A stretch of DNA of 64,000 nt from the NCBI GenBank assembly GCA_046760785.1, contig JBHIET010000003.1, forward strand, positions 1-64,000. The letters run 5' to 3'. This DNA is from JBHIET01 sp046760785 (GTDB lineage: Bacteria > Chloroflexota > Anaerolineae > B4-G1). Every line of letters starts with the position of its first letter. The first letter of the stretch is position 1. Of this stretch, positions 16,401-23,720 are shown piece after piece. A model generated the notes under the pieces. The model was not told the origin of the DNA. It did not search any database and saw only the letters and a list, made by a program, of their open reading frames with translations. A program made the position numbers and the translations under genes.

Positions 16401-17750
16401 GGAATGGGACTGTTCGAGACCCGGTAGCACGTAGACCAGGGCATAAACCGGCGTGCCGAAGATGCAGCCGAGGGAAAACAGAGCTAACAATGTGAAGAAG
16501 GGGATGTGCGGGTGACGGAACCAACTAACCAACCAACCAGCCAACTTCCTCGTTCGTTTGTTCGTTCGTTGGTTGATTAGCACCGCAATGACCGCCAGGA
16601 ACAGCGGCAACAGGCCCAGGTAGGCACCGCCCTCGACATAGTTCTTCATGCCCCAGTCAATGTACTGCCCATTGTCGAACGTCAGCGCGGGAGCCCATTG
16701 CCAGTTGAAGAGATCGAAGTAGCCATGGTGGACTGGATTGCCAAAGAAGTTGGGAATGGCAAACGTGATCAGCCGCCGCTTGGGATAGGCCCACCCCAGA
16801 ACCTGCTCCAGGCTCGCCGCCGCTTCGCCGCTACGGAAACTGCCGGCGTTCACCTCCAGGAACGGCACGAACTGCACCGCGCCCAGCGCTAGGCCCAGTG
16901 CCAGCATCACGATGAGCCAGGAGGCCGGGCGACGGCAGCCCACCAGCCGACCAACCAACCAACTAGCCAACCGGTTCTTGTTGGATAGTTGGTTAGTCGG
17001 CTTGTTAGTTGGTTGGGTGATGAGACGCCACAGCGCGTATGCTCCCGTCACCAGCAGCGCGAAGTACGTATTCTCCCCGTGACCGGCCAGCATCTGACAG
17101 CCCAGGCCCAGCGCTCCCAGGAGCACCCACGGCAGCGCCGCCGGCCGCCGACCCAGCGCCGGTCGTTGCTGCACGATCAACTCGACCATCGCCAGGATGA
17201 ACGGCAGCCACGATGCAGCGGCGATGAGCATGGGGTGCGGGACCGACGAGACGAGCATAAAACCGCTGAACTGAAAGGTGATCCCGGCGATCAGCCCTCC
17301 CAGCCGGCGGATGCCTAACACGCGGGCGAAGAGGTACGCGAAGATGCCGGCCAGCCCCAACTGCAGCCAGGCGAAGACCCCGTAGGCCCGCCACAGCGGG
17401 AGGACGTAGAAAACAATACTCAGGGGGTAAAGGGCCGAGTGCTGGCCGTTGGCCAGGAAAGGATGACCGGCGAAGATATAGGGGTCCCAGAGAGGCAATT
17501 CACGGTTGTGGATCGCTTCCAAGATGAAACGTTTCCAGGCATAATTCTCCAGGATCAGATCGACAACCAGGTGATTGTGAGGATATGAGACCCCTAGCTC
17601 AGGCGTTGCTGCCCGATACGGCTCGAAGCGGAAGAGCGCGTCGAGCGGCAGCAGCGTCTTGGGTCCCAAGACCACCGGCGCGAGCAGCAGCAGGGGCAGC
17701 AAGAGCAGCAAAATGAGGATGCCCACGTCGGGCAGTGCTTTGCGGATCAT
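13476..17750 (-). CDS. YfhO-like membrane protein fused to a polysaccharide flippase (MOP/Wzx)
   Basis: 1424 aa. Residues 1 to ~920 are a YfhO-type multi-spanning protein: an N-terminal TM, then TLLPLDALFRFEPY, LWDPYIFAGHPFLANGQHSALYPLSIVFYVLP, many TMs, and a beta-rich domain ending GVLLSPGAWTVRFKYSPDS before a last TM. From about residue 930 (VRRVAKNSIAPIILNLFNRAIDMAFAALMARILGPVGNGRYF) it is a full-length ~490-aa MOP-superfamily flippase with about 12 TMs. No internal stop or likely start divides them. Low-complexity insertions interrupt the YfhO part. Gene lies 78 bp after the GT2, suggesting lipid-linked sugar synthesis and export in one operon (inference). Confidence 0.8.
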   Translation of the reverse strand: MIRKALPDVGILILLLLLPLLLLAPVVLGPKTLLPLDALFRFEPYRAATPELGVSYPHNHLVVDLILENYAWKRFILEAIHNRELPLWDPYIFAGHPFLANGQHSALYPLSIVFYVLPLWRAYGVFAWLQLGLAGIFAYLFARVLGIRRLGGLIAGITFQFSGFMLVSSVPHPMLIAAASWLPFILAMVELIVQQRPALGRRPAALPWVLLGALGLGCQMLAGHGENTYFALLVTGAYALWRLITQPTNKPTNQLSNKNRLASWLVGRLVGCRRPASWLIVMLALGLALGAVQFVPFLEVNAGSFRSGEAAASLEQVLGWAYPKRRLITFAIPNFFGNPVHHGYFDLFNWQWAPALTFDNGQYIDWGMKNYVEGGAYLGLLPLFLAVIAVLINQRTNKRTRKLAGWLVSWFRHPHIPFFTLLALFSLGCIFGTPVYALVYVLPGLEQSHSPFRWVFPLTVAVAVLAGFGVEAVQKSRGAKEQGSKGAREQYATRNTQRVISSLPSRICNLLLLQASFSPVSLLAALAFWGGLATLVGLALSRVFFAQIEPLVERVFLSLAKAPAAFPDHRAFYSYEFKWVALFGLLLMGTGIVLRVSRCPIFVCRRPFDHAQGRPVWEFLVVGLLVLDLVSFGAGFGPAVNPALLDYTPPVIEFLKQDTSLWRYATFTPPGTTKTMNPNVGMFYGFQAVNGYDSLFTAQYRDYMALIEPQNETLYNLIASFHNLSSLDSPLTDLLNVKYVITEVEIESPKYQLVYQDEAVRVYENLGAMPRAFTLPASATLETEDFGTAVQFYDLRNYVILDAGTSVSDTGAAQPASSIEQRVSSYTINEVFVDATVSEPSWLVLADSYFPGWKAFVRPQGSGEEAEQQVEIYRVDDNFRGVLLSPGAWTVRFKYSPDSVKVGAFISFIAGMVVLFLAGLYLWRFFYREEDDASTVRRVAKNSIAPIILNLFNRAIDMAFAALMARILGPVGNGRYFTAVIIYGWFDIMANFGLEMHLMREVARDRTRARRYFANSTVLRLLLFVAAIPLLGSFLAGRQALGTPLVGETVWAVVLLYVGLLPGSIANGLTVLFRAFEKHEVPAAIQTVTTIVKVTLGVLALVGGLGIVGLAGASILTNVATLTMLALLARRLIWAGLPRGRGRMDWSLQRTMLAESWPLMVALLLQALFFGINGFFLQYLQGDAAAGWYDAARKWVDALNIIPAMFTFAVFPVMSRQAAQDLQGLQRSYCLSVKLLIMIALPAAMFVTLLATSLVGLLSGSAFLPHGAIVLRFLVWSILFGWINSLTNYVLIALNRQRYVFLASGVRVVFTVAANLLFVQAFSYVASAWIIIAGEFLLVLLFYADLRRRLGSVGWVRALGRPALVGLMMGAVALALASYNLPLALLTSLIVYLVGLVLMRALTPEEWALLAPLLPARLRKMALV
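15912..15933. repeat. CCCTGAGC...GTCGAAGGG dispersed repeat inside the YfhO-flippase gene
   Basis: CCCTGAGCATGGTCGAAGGG in frame, translated on the minus strand as PFDHAQGRP. Same family as the copy at 1931. Confidence 0.7.
16255..16332. repeat. Simple-sequence insertion coding EQGSKGAREQYATRNTQ
   Basis: Tandem GCTCCCTT heptamer/octamer runs followed by TTGCGTGTTGCG copies inside the YfhO-flippase gene. Encoded as a hydrophilic, low-complexity stretch between two membrane parts. Confidence 0.65.
16522..16576. repeat. AACCAACC-type simple repeat within CDS
   Basis: CCAACTAACCAACCAACCAGCC and GTTCGTTTGTTCGTTCGTTGG, encoding NQRTNKRTRKLAGWLVSW on the minus strand in the YfhO-flippase gene. A related one is at 16938-17017. 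Confidence 0.65.
16938..17017. repeat. AACCAACC-type simple repeat within CDS (second copy)
   Basis: Arms of CCAACCAACCAACTAGCC and GTTAGTTGGTTGG flank a short spacer. Translated as TNKPTNQLSNKN and WLVGRLVG. The two arms are inverse complements and could fold into a hairpin. Confidence 0.65.
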
Positions 17751-17828
17751 ATCCAGCCGTCTGACGTCGCTGACGACACACCGCCTGAAGAGCCAGTGCT
17801 GGGCAGGTTGCAGCCCAGCGCCGTCTGT

Positions 17829-18581
17829 TCACGACGGCGTACCTGGCAACCGGTCACTTGGCCGCAGGCGGTGATGCCGCCAGCGCACCTCCCACACCCG
17901 CAGCGCCGCTTCGGTCTTGACCAACATCGTCATCTTCGAGTGGCCAACACGCCGGTCCTCGAAGCAGATGGGAATTTCCAGCACGCGATAGCCCAGCCGC
18001 TCGGCCACGTAGGCCATCTCGACCTGGAAGACATAGCCCTGCGAGCGGATGCGGTGCAGACCGAGACCCTGCAACGTCTCCCGACGCCAGCACTTAAACC
18101 CCGCGGTGGCGTCCTTGACCTTGCACCCCAGGATCAGCCGGGTGTAGACGCTGTTAGCCCACCAGGAAAGCAGCCAGCGGCCCCAGCCCCACTGCTCGTC
18201 CGTCCCACCGCCCCGAACGTAGCGGGATCCCACAACCACATCGTAATCTTGGACATGCTCGAGAAATTGGGGGATATAACTGGGGGAATGGGAAAAGTCA
18301 CAGTCCATCTGGACGATGAAATCGGCGCCGTGTTCCAAAGCCCAACGGAACCCATCTATGTAAGCCCGACCCAGACCACGCGGGCCGGTGCGGTGCAACA
18401 CGTGTACCCGACCCAAGTACTGAGCAGTTAACTCGTCGGCAATGCGACCGGTGCCATCGGGCGATTCATCATCCACGATCAGAACATCCAAAGTGGAGAT
18501 GCCCAGGCCAAACAGTGCCTCGGTCATAGGCCCGACATTTTCGGCCTCGTTGTAGGTGGGGACGACAACAGTCAATTCCAC
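17829..18581 (-). CDS. Dolichol-phosphate mannosyltransferase-like GT2
   Basis: 250 aa. VVVPTYNEAENV at the N-terminus, LIVDDESPDGTG, VQMDCDFSHSP (the DxD-type metal site) and VVGSRYVRGGG...WLLSWWANSVYTRLILG are the signature of polyprenol-phosphate mannose synthases. KDATAGFKCWRRETL and EIPICFEDRRVGHSKM follow. It transfers a GDP-sugar to a polyprenyl phosphate at the cytosolic face. There is no C-terminal TM domain. GTG start at 18581 with AGG upstream. Located ahead of the YfhO-flippase gene, which may use or export its product. Confidence 0.92.
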   Translation of the reverse strand: MELTVVVPTYNEAENVGPMTEALFGLGISTLDVLIVDDESPDGTGRIADELTAQYLGRVHVLHRTGPRGLGRAYIDGFRWALEHGADFIVQMDCDFSHSPSYIPQFLEHVQDYDVVVGSRYVRGGGTDEQWGWGRWLLSWWANSVYTRLILGCKVKDATAGFKCWRRETLQGLGLHRIRSQGYVFQVEMAYVAERLGYRVLEIPICFEDRRVGHSKMTMLVKTEAALRVWEVRWRHHRLRPSDRLPGTPS

Positions 18582-18599
18582 TGGAATACCTAACCACAG

Positions 18600-18646
18600 A
18601 AAAAACCGGCCAGATGCAGGGCCTGGGTTACAGGCCTGTCAGCCGG
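18600..18646 (-). terminator. Intrinsic terminator after the roadblock/V4R/receiver operon
   Basis: On the minus strand CCGGC and CAGGCC pair with GGCCCTG and GCCGG, followed directly by TTTTTT (plus 18600-18605). It separates the signalling genes upstream from the GT2 gene. Confidence 0.75.
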
Positions 18647-18678
18647 GGTCTGGACTGTTTGTGGCCCAATCTGCGCAC

Positions 18679-19548
18679 CTAACCCGCGCGTTGAGTTTCA
18701 ACGATAGCCTGTTTCAAGTCCGCCAGACTGCCAAAGGAGTGCGCTGACGACTTGAGCACCCCCATGGTGACATCCAAGTGCGGCAACCCCGAATCAGGGT
18801 TCGCTTGCTTGGCCTCCCAGTCTACACGAGGGTAGAAAAAGGCCATCGCTTCGTTCAGCCGCACCTCAAGGGCACGCTGAACGCGCTCTACCCTGGCCAG
18901 TCTCATAACGACGCAGAAACCTGTATCGTTCAAATGGCCCACAAATGCATGGGGATCGCAGCTCTCGTTCACAACGTGGCTCAGCATCAGCGCCACGGCA
19001 CGTACCACATCATCTCGCGCCACAAAGCCATAGGTTTCGGCAAACTCATCCAGCCCATGCAGTCCTACGGAGAGCACCGCCCAGTCAGAACAGCCCAGCA
19101 GTTCGCGCAAGCGCTCATCAAGCAGTAACACAGAGGGTAGACCCGTGATGGGATGAGACAGCGGCCCAAGTCTAGAACGGCGCAGCACATTGCGCACCCT
19201 CAAGCGCAGTTCCTGAACATCGAATGGCTTGGTGATGTAGTCGGCAGCGCCTAATCCCAACCCCATCAATTTATCTCCTCGTTGGCGTCTCTCGGTCAGG
19301 AAAATAACTGGGACGTGTTCGGTGCGCCGATGAGCACGCAGGTGACGACATACTTCATAGCCATCAATATCCGGCAGGCGGATGTCCAGCACAACGAGGT
19401 CAGGGGTAGTCTTCTCTATGAAGGCCAAAGCGTCCTCCCCCCACCCTACCGCGGTAACCTGATAGCCCTGCGCCTCAAAGTACGAAGTCAACATTCCAGC
19501 CGTGTTCACCTGATCCTCCACGATGAGGATATGAGGAGCTTCCGCCAT
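18679..19548 (-). CDS. Response regulator with degenerate GGDEF domain
   Basis: 289 aa. An N-terminal receiver (residues 5-120) has acidic E11-D12, phospho-Asp D55 (LVVLDIRLPDIDG) and a conserved Lys in YITKPF. Residues ~130-285 have the GGDEF fold pattern (LPSVLLLDERLRELLG...WAVLSVGLHGLDEFAETYGF) but the active-site loop reads GHLNDTGF in place of GGDEF, so diguanylate cyclase activity is not expected. It may bind nucleotide or act as a docking domain. Third gene after the roadblock and V4R genes. Confidence 0.85.
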   Translation of the reverse strand: MAEAPHILIVEDQVNTAGMLTSYFEAQGYQVTAVGWGEDALAFIEKTTPDLVVLDIRLPDIDGYEVCRHLRAHRRTEHVPVIFLTERRQRGDKLMGLGLGAADYITKPFDVQELRLRVRNVLRRSRLGPLSHPITGLPSVLLLDERLRELLGCSDWAVLSVGLHGLDEFAETYGFVARDDVVRAVALMLSHVVNESCDPHAFVGHLNDTGFCVVMRLARVERVQRALEVRLNEAMAFFYPRVDWEAKQANPDSGLPHLDVTMGVLKSSAHSFGSLADLKQAIVETQRAG

Positions 19549-19599
19549 ATTTTTTTCACCTTCCCCCAGAACACATGAGAAACGAATCTATCGGCACAT

Positions 19600-20232
19600 C
19601 TACCCTATTGGCTCCTTGTAGATGGCGAACGTGCAGGTCTCCCCGCCCACAGCTACACACTCGACCTCCTCCACCCGGAACTTGAGCCCACCGCTGACCC
19701 AGTGTAGCGCTTCCTCCAGTAGCCCTTTGGCCGCGAAGCAGATTGGCCGGTCGGCCGTGCGGCCCCAGCAAACTGGACATAGGTGTATAATATAGACGTA
19801 ATGGTCACCACGGTCCTCGACGGTGCTCTTCTGGTCACTGAACTGGCTGAAGACCTTCGCCATCGCCGGGAGGCCGGCCTTGAGCTTGGCGCCCAGTGGC
19901 AGCACCTTAAAAGCCAAGTCGCTGACCCCGACCATGGCGCCCATCTTCTGCCCGCCTCGGGCAAAGCCAACCCGTCCGGCCCGCAACTGGAGCCCGCGCC
20001 CCCCGCGCGCCCCATACATCTCCTCCAGCGCCCCCATCAGAGCCGAGAAGTCCGCAAAGTCGAACTCCTTTTTCAAGTTAGCAGGCGGGTAATTGTCAAT
20101 CAGATGTGATAGACCAGCCAGGTTGAGGATGGCATTTAGGCCGTTTCTTCCCATGACTTCTTCCATCGCTTCGAGGGTGAAGCGAACAATCATATTGGTG
20201 TAGTAATAACCACTTGGTTCAATCCGCGCCAC
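19600..20232 (-). CDS. V4R (4-vinyl reductase-type) small-molecule-binding domain protein
   Basis: 210 aa. The C-terminal ~80 residues carry the V4R pattern: HLCPVCWG...ICFAAKGLLEEALHWVSGGLKFRVEEVECVAVGGETCTFAI. Five cysteines in this part may bind a metal or ligand. The N-terminal ~110 residues (MEEVMGRNGLNAILNLAGLSHLIDNYPP) match the helical partner region of V4R/heme-NO-binding-like folds. GTG 20232 is preceded by GGAGG at good spacing. Spaced 32 bp from the roadblock gene and 51 bp from the receiver gene. Probably a cytosolic sensor. Ligand unknown. Confidence 0.75.
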   Translation of the reverse strand: MARIEPSGYYYTNMIVRFTLEAMEEVMGRNGLNAILNLAGLSHLIDNYPPANLKKEFDFADFSALMGALEEMYGARGGRGLQLRAGRVGFARGGQKMGAMVGVSDLAFKVLPLGAKLKAGLPAMAKVFSQFSDQKSTVEDRGDHYVYIIHLCPVCWGRTADRPICFAAKGLLEEALHWVSGGLKFRVEEVECVAVGGETCTFAIYKEPIG

Positions 20233-20264
20233 TTTATGGCCTCCTTCTGGTGTTTCGTCTACTA

Positions 20265-20645
20265 CTAGGCTTCCAGAATGTCAGCCAGGTCTTCGGACGC
20301 ACGGCGCATATCCAGAAAGAGCAGGCCCAGCTTGGTCTGTTGACGGGCCAGCACGGTCAAGACAGCCTCCTCACCAACGGCACGAAGAACGACATAGCCG
20401 TTCTCTCCCTTCACGTACACCTCGTCCAATATGCCGCGTCCCAACTCGCCAGCAATGCGCTCACCCAAAGAAAGCATTGCGGCGGACATTGCGGCGACCC
20501 GATCCTCTTCCACGCCCGTTGGGAGAGAAGAGGCCATCGTGAGTCCATCTACGCTCACGACAGACGTAGCCTCTACATCTGGCGTGTTCATCTGCAGCTC
20601 CTGTAGCCGCCTTACCAGTCGCTCAGTTCGGGACCTCTCTGCCAT
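20265..20645 (-). CDS. Roadblock/LC7 domain protein (MglB-like)
   Basis: 126 aa. Start ATG 20645 follows GGGAGGCAG. A short N-terminal helix (SRTERLVRRLQELQMNTPDVEATSVVS) leads into VDGLTMASSLP...RVAAMSAAMLSLGERIAGELGRG...YVVLRAVGEEAVLTVLA, a complete roadblock fold. Such proteins dimerise and act as GTPase regulators (MglB) or as scaffolds in signalling. No small Ras-like GTPase is nearby. First gene of a three-gene signalling unit with V4R and receiver/GGDEF-like proteins. Confidence 0.88.
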   Translation of the reverse strand: MAERSRTERLVRRLQELQMNTPDVEATSVVSVDGLTMASSLPTGVEEDRVAAMSAAMLSLGERIAGELGRGILDEVYVKGENGYVVLRAVGEEAVLTVLARQQTKLGLLFLDMRRASEDLADILEA

Positions 20646-20698
20646 TACTGCCTCCCTGATGTTTCCTTGGTGCTGATGCCTTGAGTCGCATGGGTGTG

Positions 20699-20727
20699 AG
20701 ACTACCACATGTAGCACAGATTGTCAA
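20699..20727 (-). promoter_or_regulatory. Promoter of the roadblock operon
   Basis: Minus strand TTGACA (plus 20722-20727), 17 nt, TAGTCT (plus 20699-20704); expected start about 47 nt before the roadblock ATG. Confidence 0.6.
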
Positions 20728-20890
20728 GCGAACGGCGTTATTTTACGGCGATTTGGCAAAAAGGGCAAACCCGTGCATGAGCAAGATCCCGAAGCAGAGC
20801 AACTGTGCGTGCGCACCAGCCACGGTTTGCCCGTTCACCCGCAACCACCATTGTGGGGGCATCCCAGGCAAGGCGATGCTTACAAAGGGC

Positions 20891-20919
20891 TTGCCTTTCG
20901 ATGTGCCTGCTGGTACAAT
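20891..20919 (+). promoter_or_regulatory. Promoter of the unknown-ADH operon
   Basis: TTGCCT (20891-20896), 17 nt, TACAAT (20914-20919), about 90 nt upstream of the ATG at 21016. The remaining ~160 bp between this and the divergent roadblock promoter hold nothing I recognise. Confidence 0.6.
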
Positions 20920-21015
20920 AACCACAAGAGCGGGCGTCCTTTCTAATCGGGCTGTGGGCCATGCAAGTTGCATCCCCACGTTGCCCGCCCTGCTCTCAGA
21001 CGGTCAGGAGGACGT

Positions 21016-21405
21016 ATGAGTACGCCGCTTGTCTCCAGTGAACAACTCGAGATAATCATTCGCCAGATGCCGCACGGTTTCACGATCCTCGATTTTGCGG
21101 ATGCCTTTGAGGAGCAATTCCCGCATCTCTGGCGTAGGCTGGTGGAGCGATATGGCCTCTACGGGTCTGGCACCCGCTATTCGGCGCTGACTTATCTGAG
21201 CAACCGGCTCAGCGCCTACTCCAGGCGGAAGCGGCCGGGGTTGCTGGAACCGACGCCGGTGGGATGGAAGCCGGAGGAGGGGCGCTATCTGCGGCGCACC
21301 ACGGCTCAGGAACGGCAACACTTTGGCAGCCCCTGGATCGTTATTTACCGCCGGCGACGAACCAAAGAGGACACCGGCGCGACGGAGCGAGCCACGTCAG
21401 AATAG
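21016..21405 (+). CDS. Small protein of unknown function, winged-helix-like
   Basis: 129 aa. ATG 21016 has an excellent AGGAGG seven bases upstream. The sequence (ISSEQ-like start, MPHGFTILDFADAFEEQFPHLWRRLVERYG...YSALTYLSNRLSAYSRRKRPGLLEPTPVGW) is rich in aromatic and basic residues and its predicted helix-turn-helix then wing is compatible with a small DNA-binding protein. No family recognised. Precedes the ADH gene by 10 bp and is probably co-transcribed. Confidence 0.6.
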   Translation: MSTPLVSSEQLEIIIRQMPHGFTILDFADAFEEQFPHLWRRLVERYGLYGSGTRYSALTYLSNRLSAYSRRKRPGLLEPTPVGWKPEEGRYLRRTTAQERQHFGSPWIVIYRRRRTKEDTGATERATSE

Positions 21406-21415
21406 GAGATGCTTG

Positions 21416-22429
21416 ATGAAGGCGATGCTTCTATGTAAACCCAGACCGGCCGAAGAACAACCGCTGGAATTAACGGAACTGCCACTGCCGGAACCCGGCC
21501 CCGGTGAGATTCGCCTGGCCGTGCGGGCCTGCGGGGTCTGCCGCACCGATCTGCACACGGTGGAGGGCGACCTGGAGTTGCCTAAACTGCCGCTGGTTCC
21601 GGGCCACCAGATCGTGGGCCTGGTGGCAGCGCAGGGAGTGGGTGCGACGCGCTTTGCGGAGGGGCAGCGGGTGGGGGTACCCTGGCTCTACCGCACCTGC
21701 GGCGCGTGCGAGTTCTGCCGGCGGGGGCTGGAGAACCTGTGTGAGAACGCGCAGTTCACCGGCCTCCACGCCGACGGCGGCTACGCTCAAGGCATGGTCG
21801 TCCCCCAGGACTTCGCCTACCCCATCCCAGAGGCTTTCTCCGACGTGCAGGCCGCGCCGCTTCTCTGCGCCGGCATCATCGGCTACCGGGCACTGCGGCT
21901 GAGCGAGGTGCAGCCCGGCCAGCGACTGGGGATGTACGGCTTCGGAGGTTCGGCCCACGTCACCATCCAGGTGGCCCGCTACCAGGGCTGCCAGGTCTAC
22001 GTCTTCACCCGCAGCGAGGGTCACCAGCGGTTGGCACGGGAACTGGGCGCCGTGTGGGTGGGTCGCGCGGAGGACACACCCCCGGCCAGGATGCACTCTA
22101 GCATCATCTTCGCCCCGGCGGGCAGGCTCGTGCCGGAGGCGCTGCGGGTGCTGGAGCGGGGTGGCACGCTGGCGCTGGCCGGGGTGACGATGACCCCCAT
22201 CCCCGAAATGGACTACGAGCTGCTCTACTGGGAGCGGACGGTGCGCAGCGTGGCCAACTTTACCCGGCAAGACGCCGAGGAACTGCTACAGGTCGCTGCC
22301 GAGATCCCCATCCAGACCACGGTGCAGACCTTCCCTCTGGAGGCAGCCAACGAAGCCCTCCTGGCCCTCAAGCGCAGCGAGATTGACGGGACGGGGGTGC
22401 TGGTGGTAGAACAACAGATTGCAGGATAG
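21416..22429 (+). CDS. Zinc-dependent alcohol dehydrogenase family protein
   Basis: 337 aa. ATG 21416 preceded by AGGAG. Catalytic zinc ligands are in ACGVCRTDLH and GHQIVG; structural zinc is bound by the four cysteines of CGACEFCRRGLENLC. The NAD(P)-binding loop reads GMYGFGGSAHVTIQVA. This pattern fits the AdhP-like/zinc-binding ADH subfamily (reduction or oxidation of simple alcohols/aldehydes). Substrate cannot be set from sequence. Convergent with the cysteine synthase gene; the 118-bp gap has only a GCCCTG/CAGGGC hairpin (22444-22461) without a U-tract. Confidence 0.88.
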   Translation: MKAMLLCKPRPAEEQPLELTELPLPEPGPGEIRLAVRACGVCRTDLHTVEGDLELPKLPLVPGHQIVGLVAAQGVGATRFAEGQRVGVPWLYRTCGACEFCRRGLENLCENAQFTGLHADGGYAQGMVVPQDFAYPIPEAFSDVQAAPLLCAGIIGYRALRLSEVQPGQRLGMYGFGGSAHVTIQVARYQGCQVYVFTRSEGHQRLARELGAVWVGRAEDTPPARMHSSIIFAPAGRLVPEALRVLERGGTLALAGVTMTPIPEMDYELLYWERTVRSVANFTRQDAEELLQVAAEIPIQTTVQTFPLEAANEALLALKRSEIDGTGVLVVEQQIAG

Positions 22430-22547
22430 TAACGGAAGCATTTGCCCTGGTCCGTCAGGGCCAACGAGCCTTTGGAGCAGACAACACCGGCGAAATTGGA
22501 CACCCACTGCGCGTTTCAAATGCGTGGGAGGTTGTTGAACGGCAGGG

Positions 22548-23558
22548 CTACTTTGCCCAGAAGGATGCGCTGGCGTACTTGAATCCGCCGTCGGGAAGCA
22601 ACGCGACGACGACACCACGCGCCAGTTTCCGGGCCACCCGCAGCGCGGCAACCACCGCCGCCCCGGCCGAGATACCCACGAAAAGCCCCTCCTGGCGAGC
22701 CAGCCAGCGGGCCATCGCCTGCGCCTCCTCGGTGTTTACCTCGACGATGCGATCCACGAGACCGGGATTGTAAATGGCCGGGACCTCTGCTGTGGCCAGG
22801 TGCTTCAGGCCCGCGATGCCGTGCTGAGCGCTATCGGGCTGCACGCCGATCAGTTGGACTGTCGGTGACCGCTCCCGCAGGTAGCGCCCTGTGCCCATCA
22901 TCGTCCCGCTGGTGCCCAGACCGGCCACAAAGTGGGTGATTTTCCCTTCCGTCTGTTGCCAGATTTCGGGACCGGTGGTGGTGTAGTGGGCCAGCGGGTT
23001 GGCGGGATTGCTGTACTGGTCGGCGTGAAAGTACCGGTCGGGCTCGGCGGCCACCAGCTCCTGGACCAGGTGGCGCGCCCCATCTATTCCAGCAGCAGGG
23101 TCAGTGAGAGTCAGTTGTGCCCCGTAGGCGCGCAGGATCTGTACCCGCTCTGGGCTGGCGTTGGCGGGCAGCGTCAACTGGACCGGGAAGCCCAGCGCCG
23201 CGCCGAGCATAGCGTAGGCGATGCCGGTGTTGCCGGAGGTGGCGTCAATCAGCGTCTTCCCGGGGGCCAGCGCACTGGTCCGCATTGCCTCCCGGACAAT
23301 GGAGAGGGCCGCGCGGTCCTTGACCGAGCCACCGGGGTTCAATCCCTCCAGCTTGGCATAGAGCGCGACCGTGGGGGGCAGCGTGCCGATCACGCGGACC
23401 AGTGGCACCAGTGGCGTCCGCCCGACCAGGGATGTGAGGGGTGGGTATGAACTGTCGCGTGCGGAAAGCGGGGCCACGGACGCCCGGTCGCGCGGCGGAG
23501 AGATGGCGAGAGGCCCCAGGGGGTCAATGCGTTGCGTCCGGTCGTGCGTCTGTATCAT
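22548..23558 (-). CDS. Cysteine synthase (PLP-dependent, CysK/CysM family)
   Basis: 336 aa. LVGRTPLVPLVRV opens the fold, K in NPGGSVKDRAAL is the PLP Schiff-base lysine, SGNTG binds the substrate carboxylate, GLGTSGTMMGTGRYL holds the PLP phosphate, and GISAGAAV is conserved. It makes cysteine from an activated serine (O-acetyl- or O-phosphoserine) and sulfide; the donor is not decided. The N-terminal ~45 residues (DRTQRIDPLGPLAISPPRDR) are an unusual polar extension. ATG 23558 follows GGGAGGAG. It lies directly behind a leader peptide and terminator that look like a cysteine-sensing attenuator. Confidence 0.92.
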   Translation of the reverse strand: MIQTHDRTQRIDPLGPLAISPPRDRASVAPLSARDSSYPPLTSLVGRTPLVPLVRVIGTLPPTVALYAKLEGLNPGGSVKDRAALSIVREAMRTSALAPGKTLIDATSGNTGIAYAMLGAALGFPVQLTLPANASPERVQILRAYGAQLTLTDPAAGIDGARHLVQELVAAEPDRYFHADQYSNPANPLAHYTTTGPEIWQQTEGKITHFVAGLGTSGTMMGTGRYLRERSPTVQLIGVQPDSAQHGIAGLKHLATAEVPAIYNPGLVDRIVEVNTEEAQAMARWLARQEGLFVGISAGAAVVAALRVARKLARGVVVALLPDGGFKYASASFWAK

Positions 23559-23601
23559 CGGTTTCTCCTCCCAAAGCATGCGATCTCCAGGCCGGGGATA
23601 C

Positions 23602-23672
23602 AAAAAAGCCAACCTCGCTCACCGGCGAGGCCCTCGAGGTCCTGCGAGGGCGCTCCGCCTGACTCGGTTGGC
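23602..23672 (-). terminator. Attenuator terminator in the cysteine synthase leader
   Basis: In the minus-strand transcript GCCAACC (plus 23666-23672) pairs with GGTTGGC (plus 23608-23614), enclosing two smaller hairpins (GCCCTCG/CGAGGGC and CTCGC/GCGAG), followed immediately by TTTTTT (plus 23602-23607). It lies between the leader peptide and the cysteine synthase start, so transcription must read through it. Confidence 0.75.
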
Positions 23673-23720
23673 CTGGAAGGAGACGCGCGCGTCCAGAGTC
23701 GAGGCGGCTAACGCCCTCGC
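23644..23720 (-). promoter_or_regulatory. Competing antiterminator pairing in the cysteine synthase leader
   Basis: GCGAGGGCG (plus 23712-23720), which overlaps the last leader-peptide codons, is a 9-nt perfect complement of CGCCCTCGC (plus 23644-23652), which forms part of the terminator hairpin. Pairing of the two would disrupt the terminator. A ribosome that reaches the leader stop codon covers the first element; one stalled at the Cys codons leaves it free. Confidence 0.65.

Noticed and set aside
20743..20979. 78-aa minus-strand frame between the roadblock and unknown-ADH genes
   Set aside because: Would overlap the plus-strand promoter, lacks a ribosome-binding site, and shows no recognisable family. 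Left as non-coding.
22444..22461. Terminator between the ADH and cysteine synthase genes
   Set aside because: A 6-bp stem with no U-tract on either strand; too weak to list.
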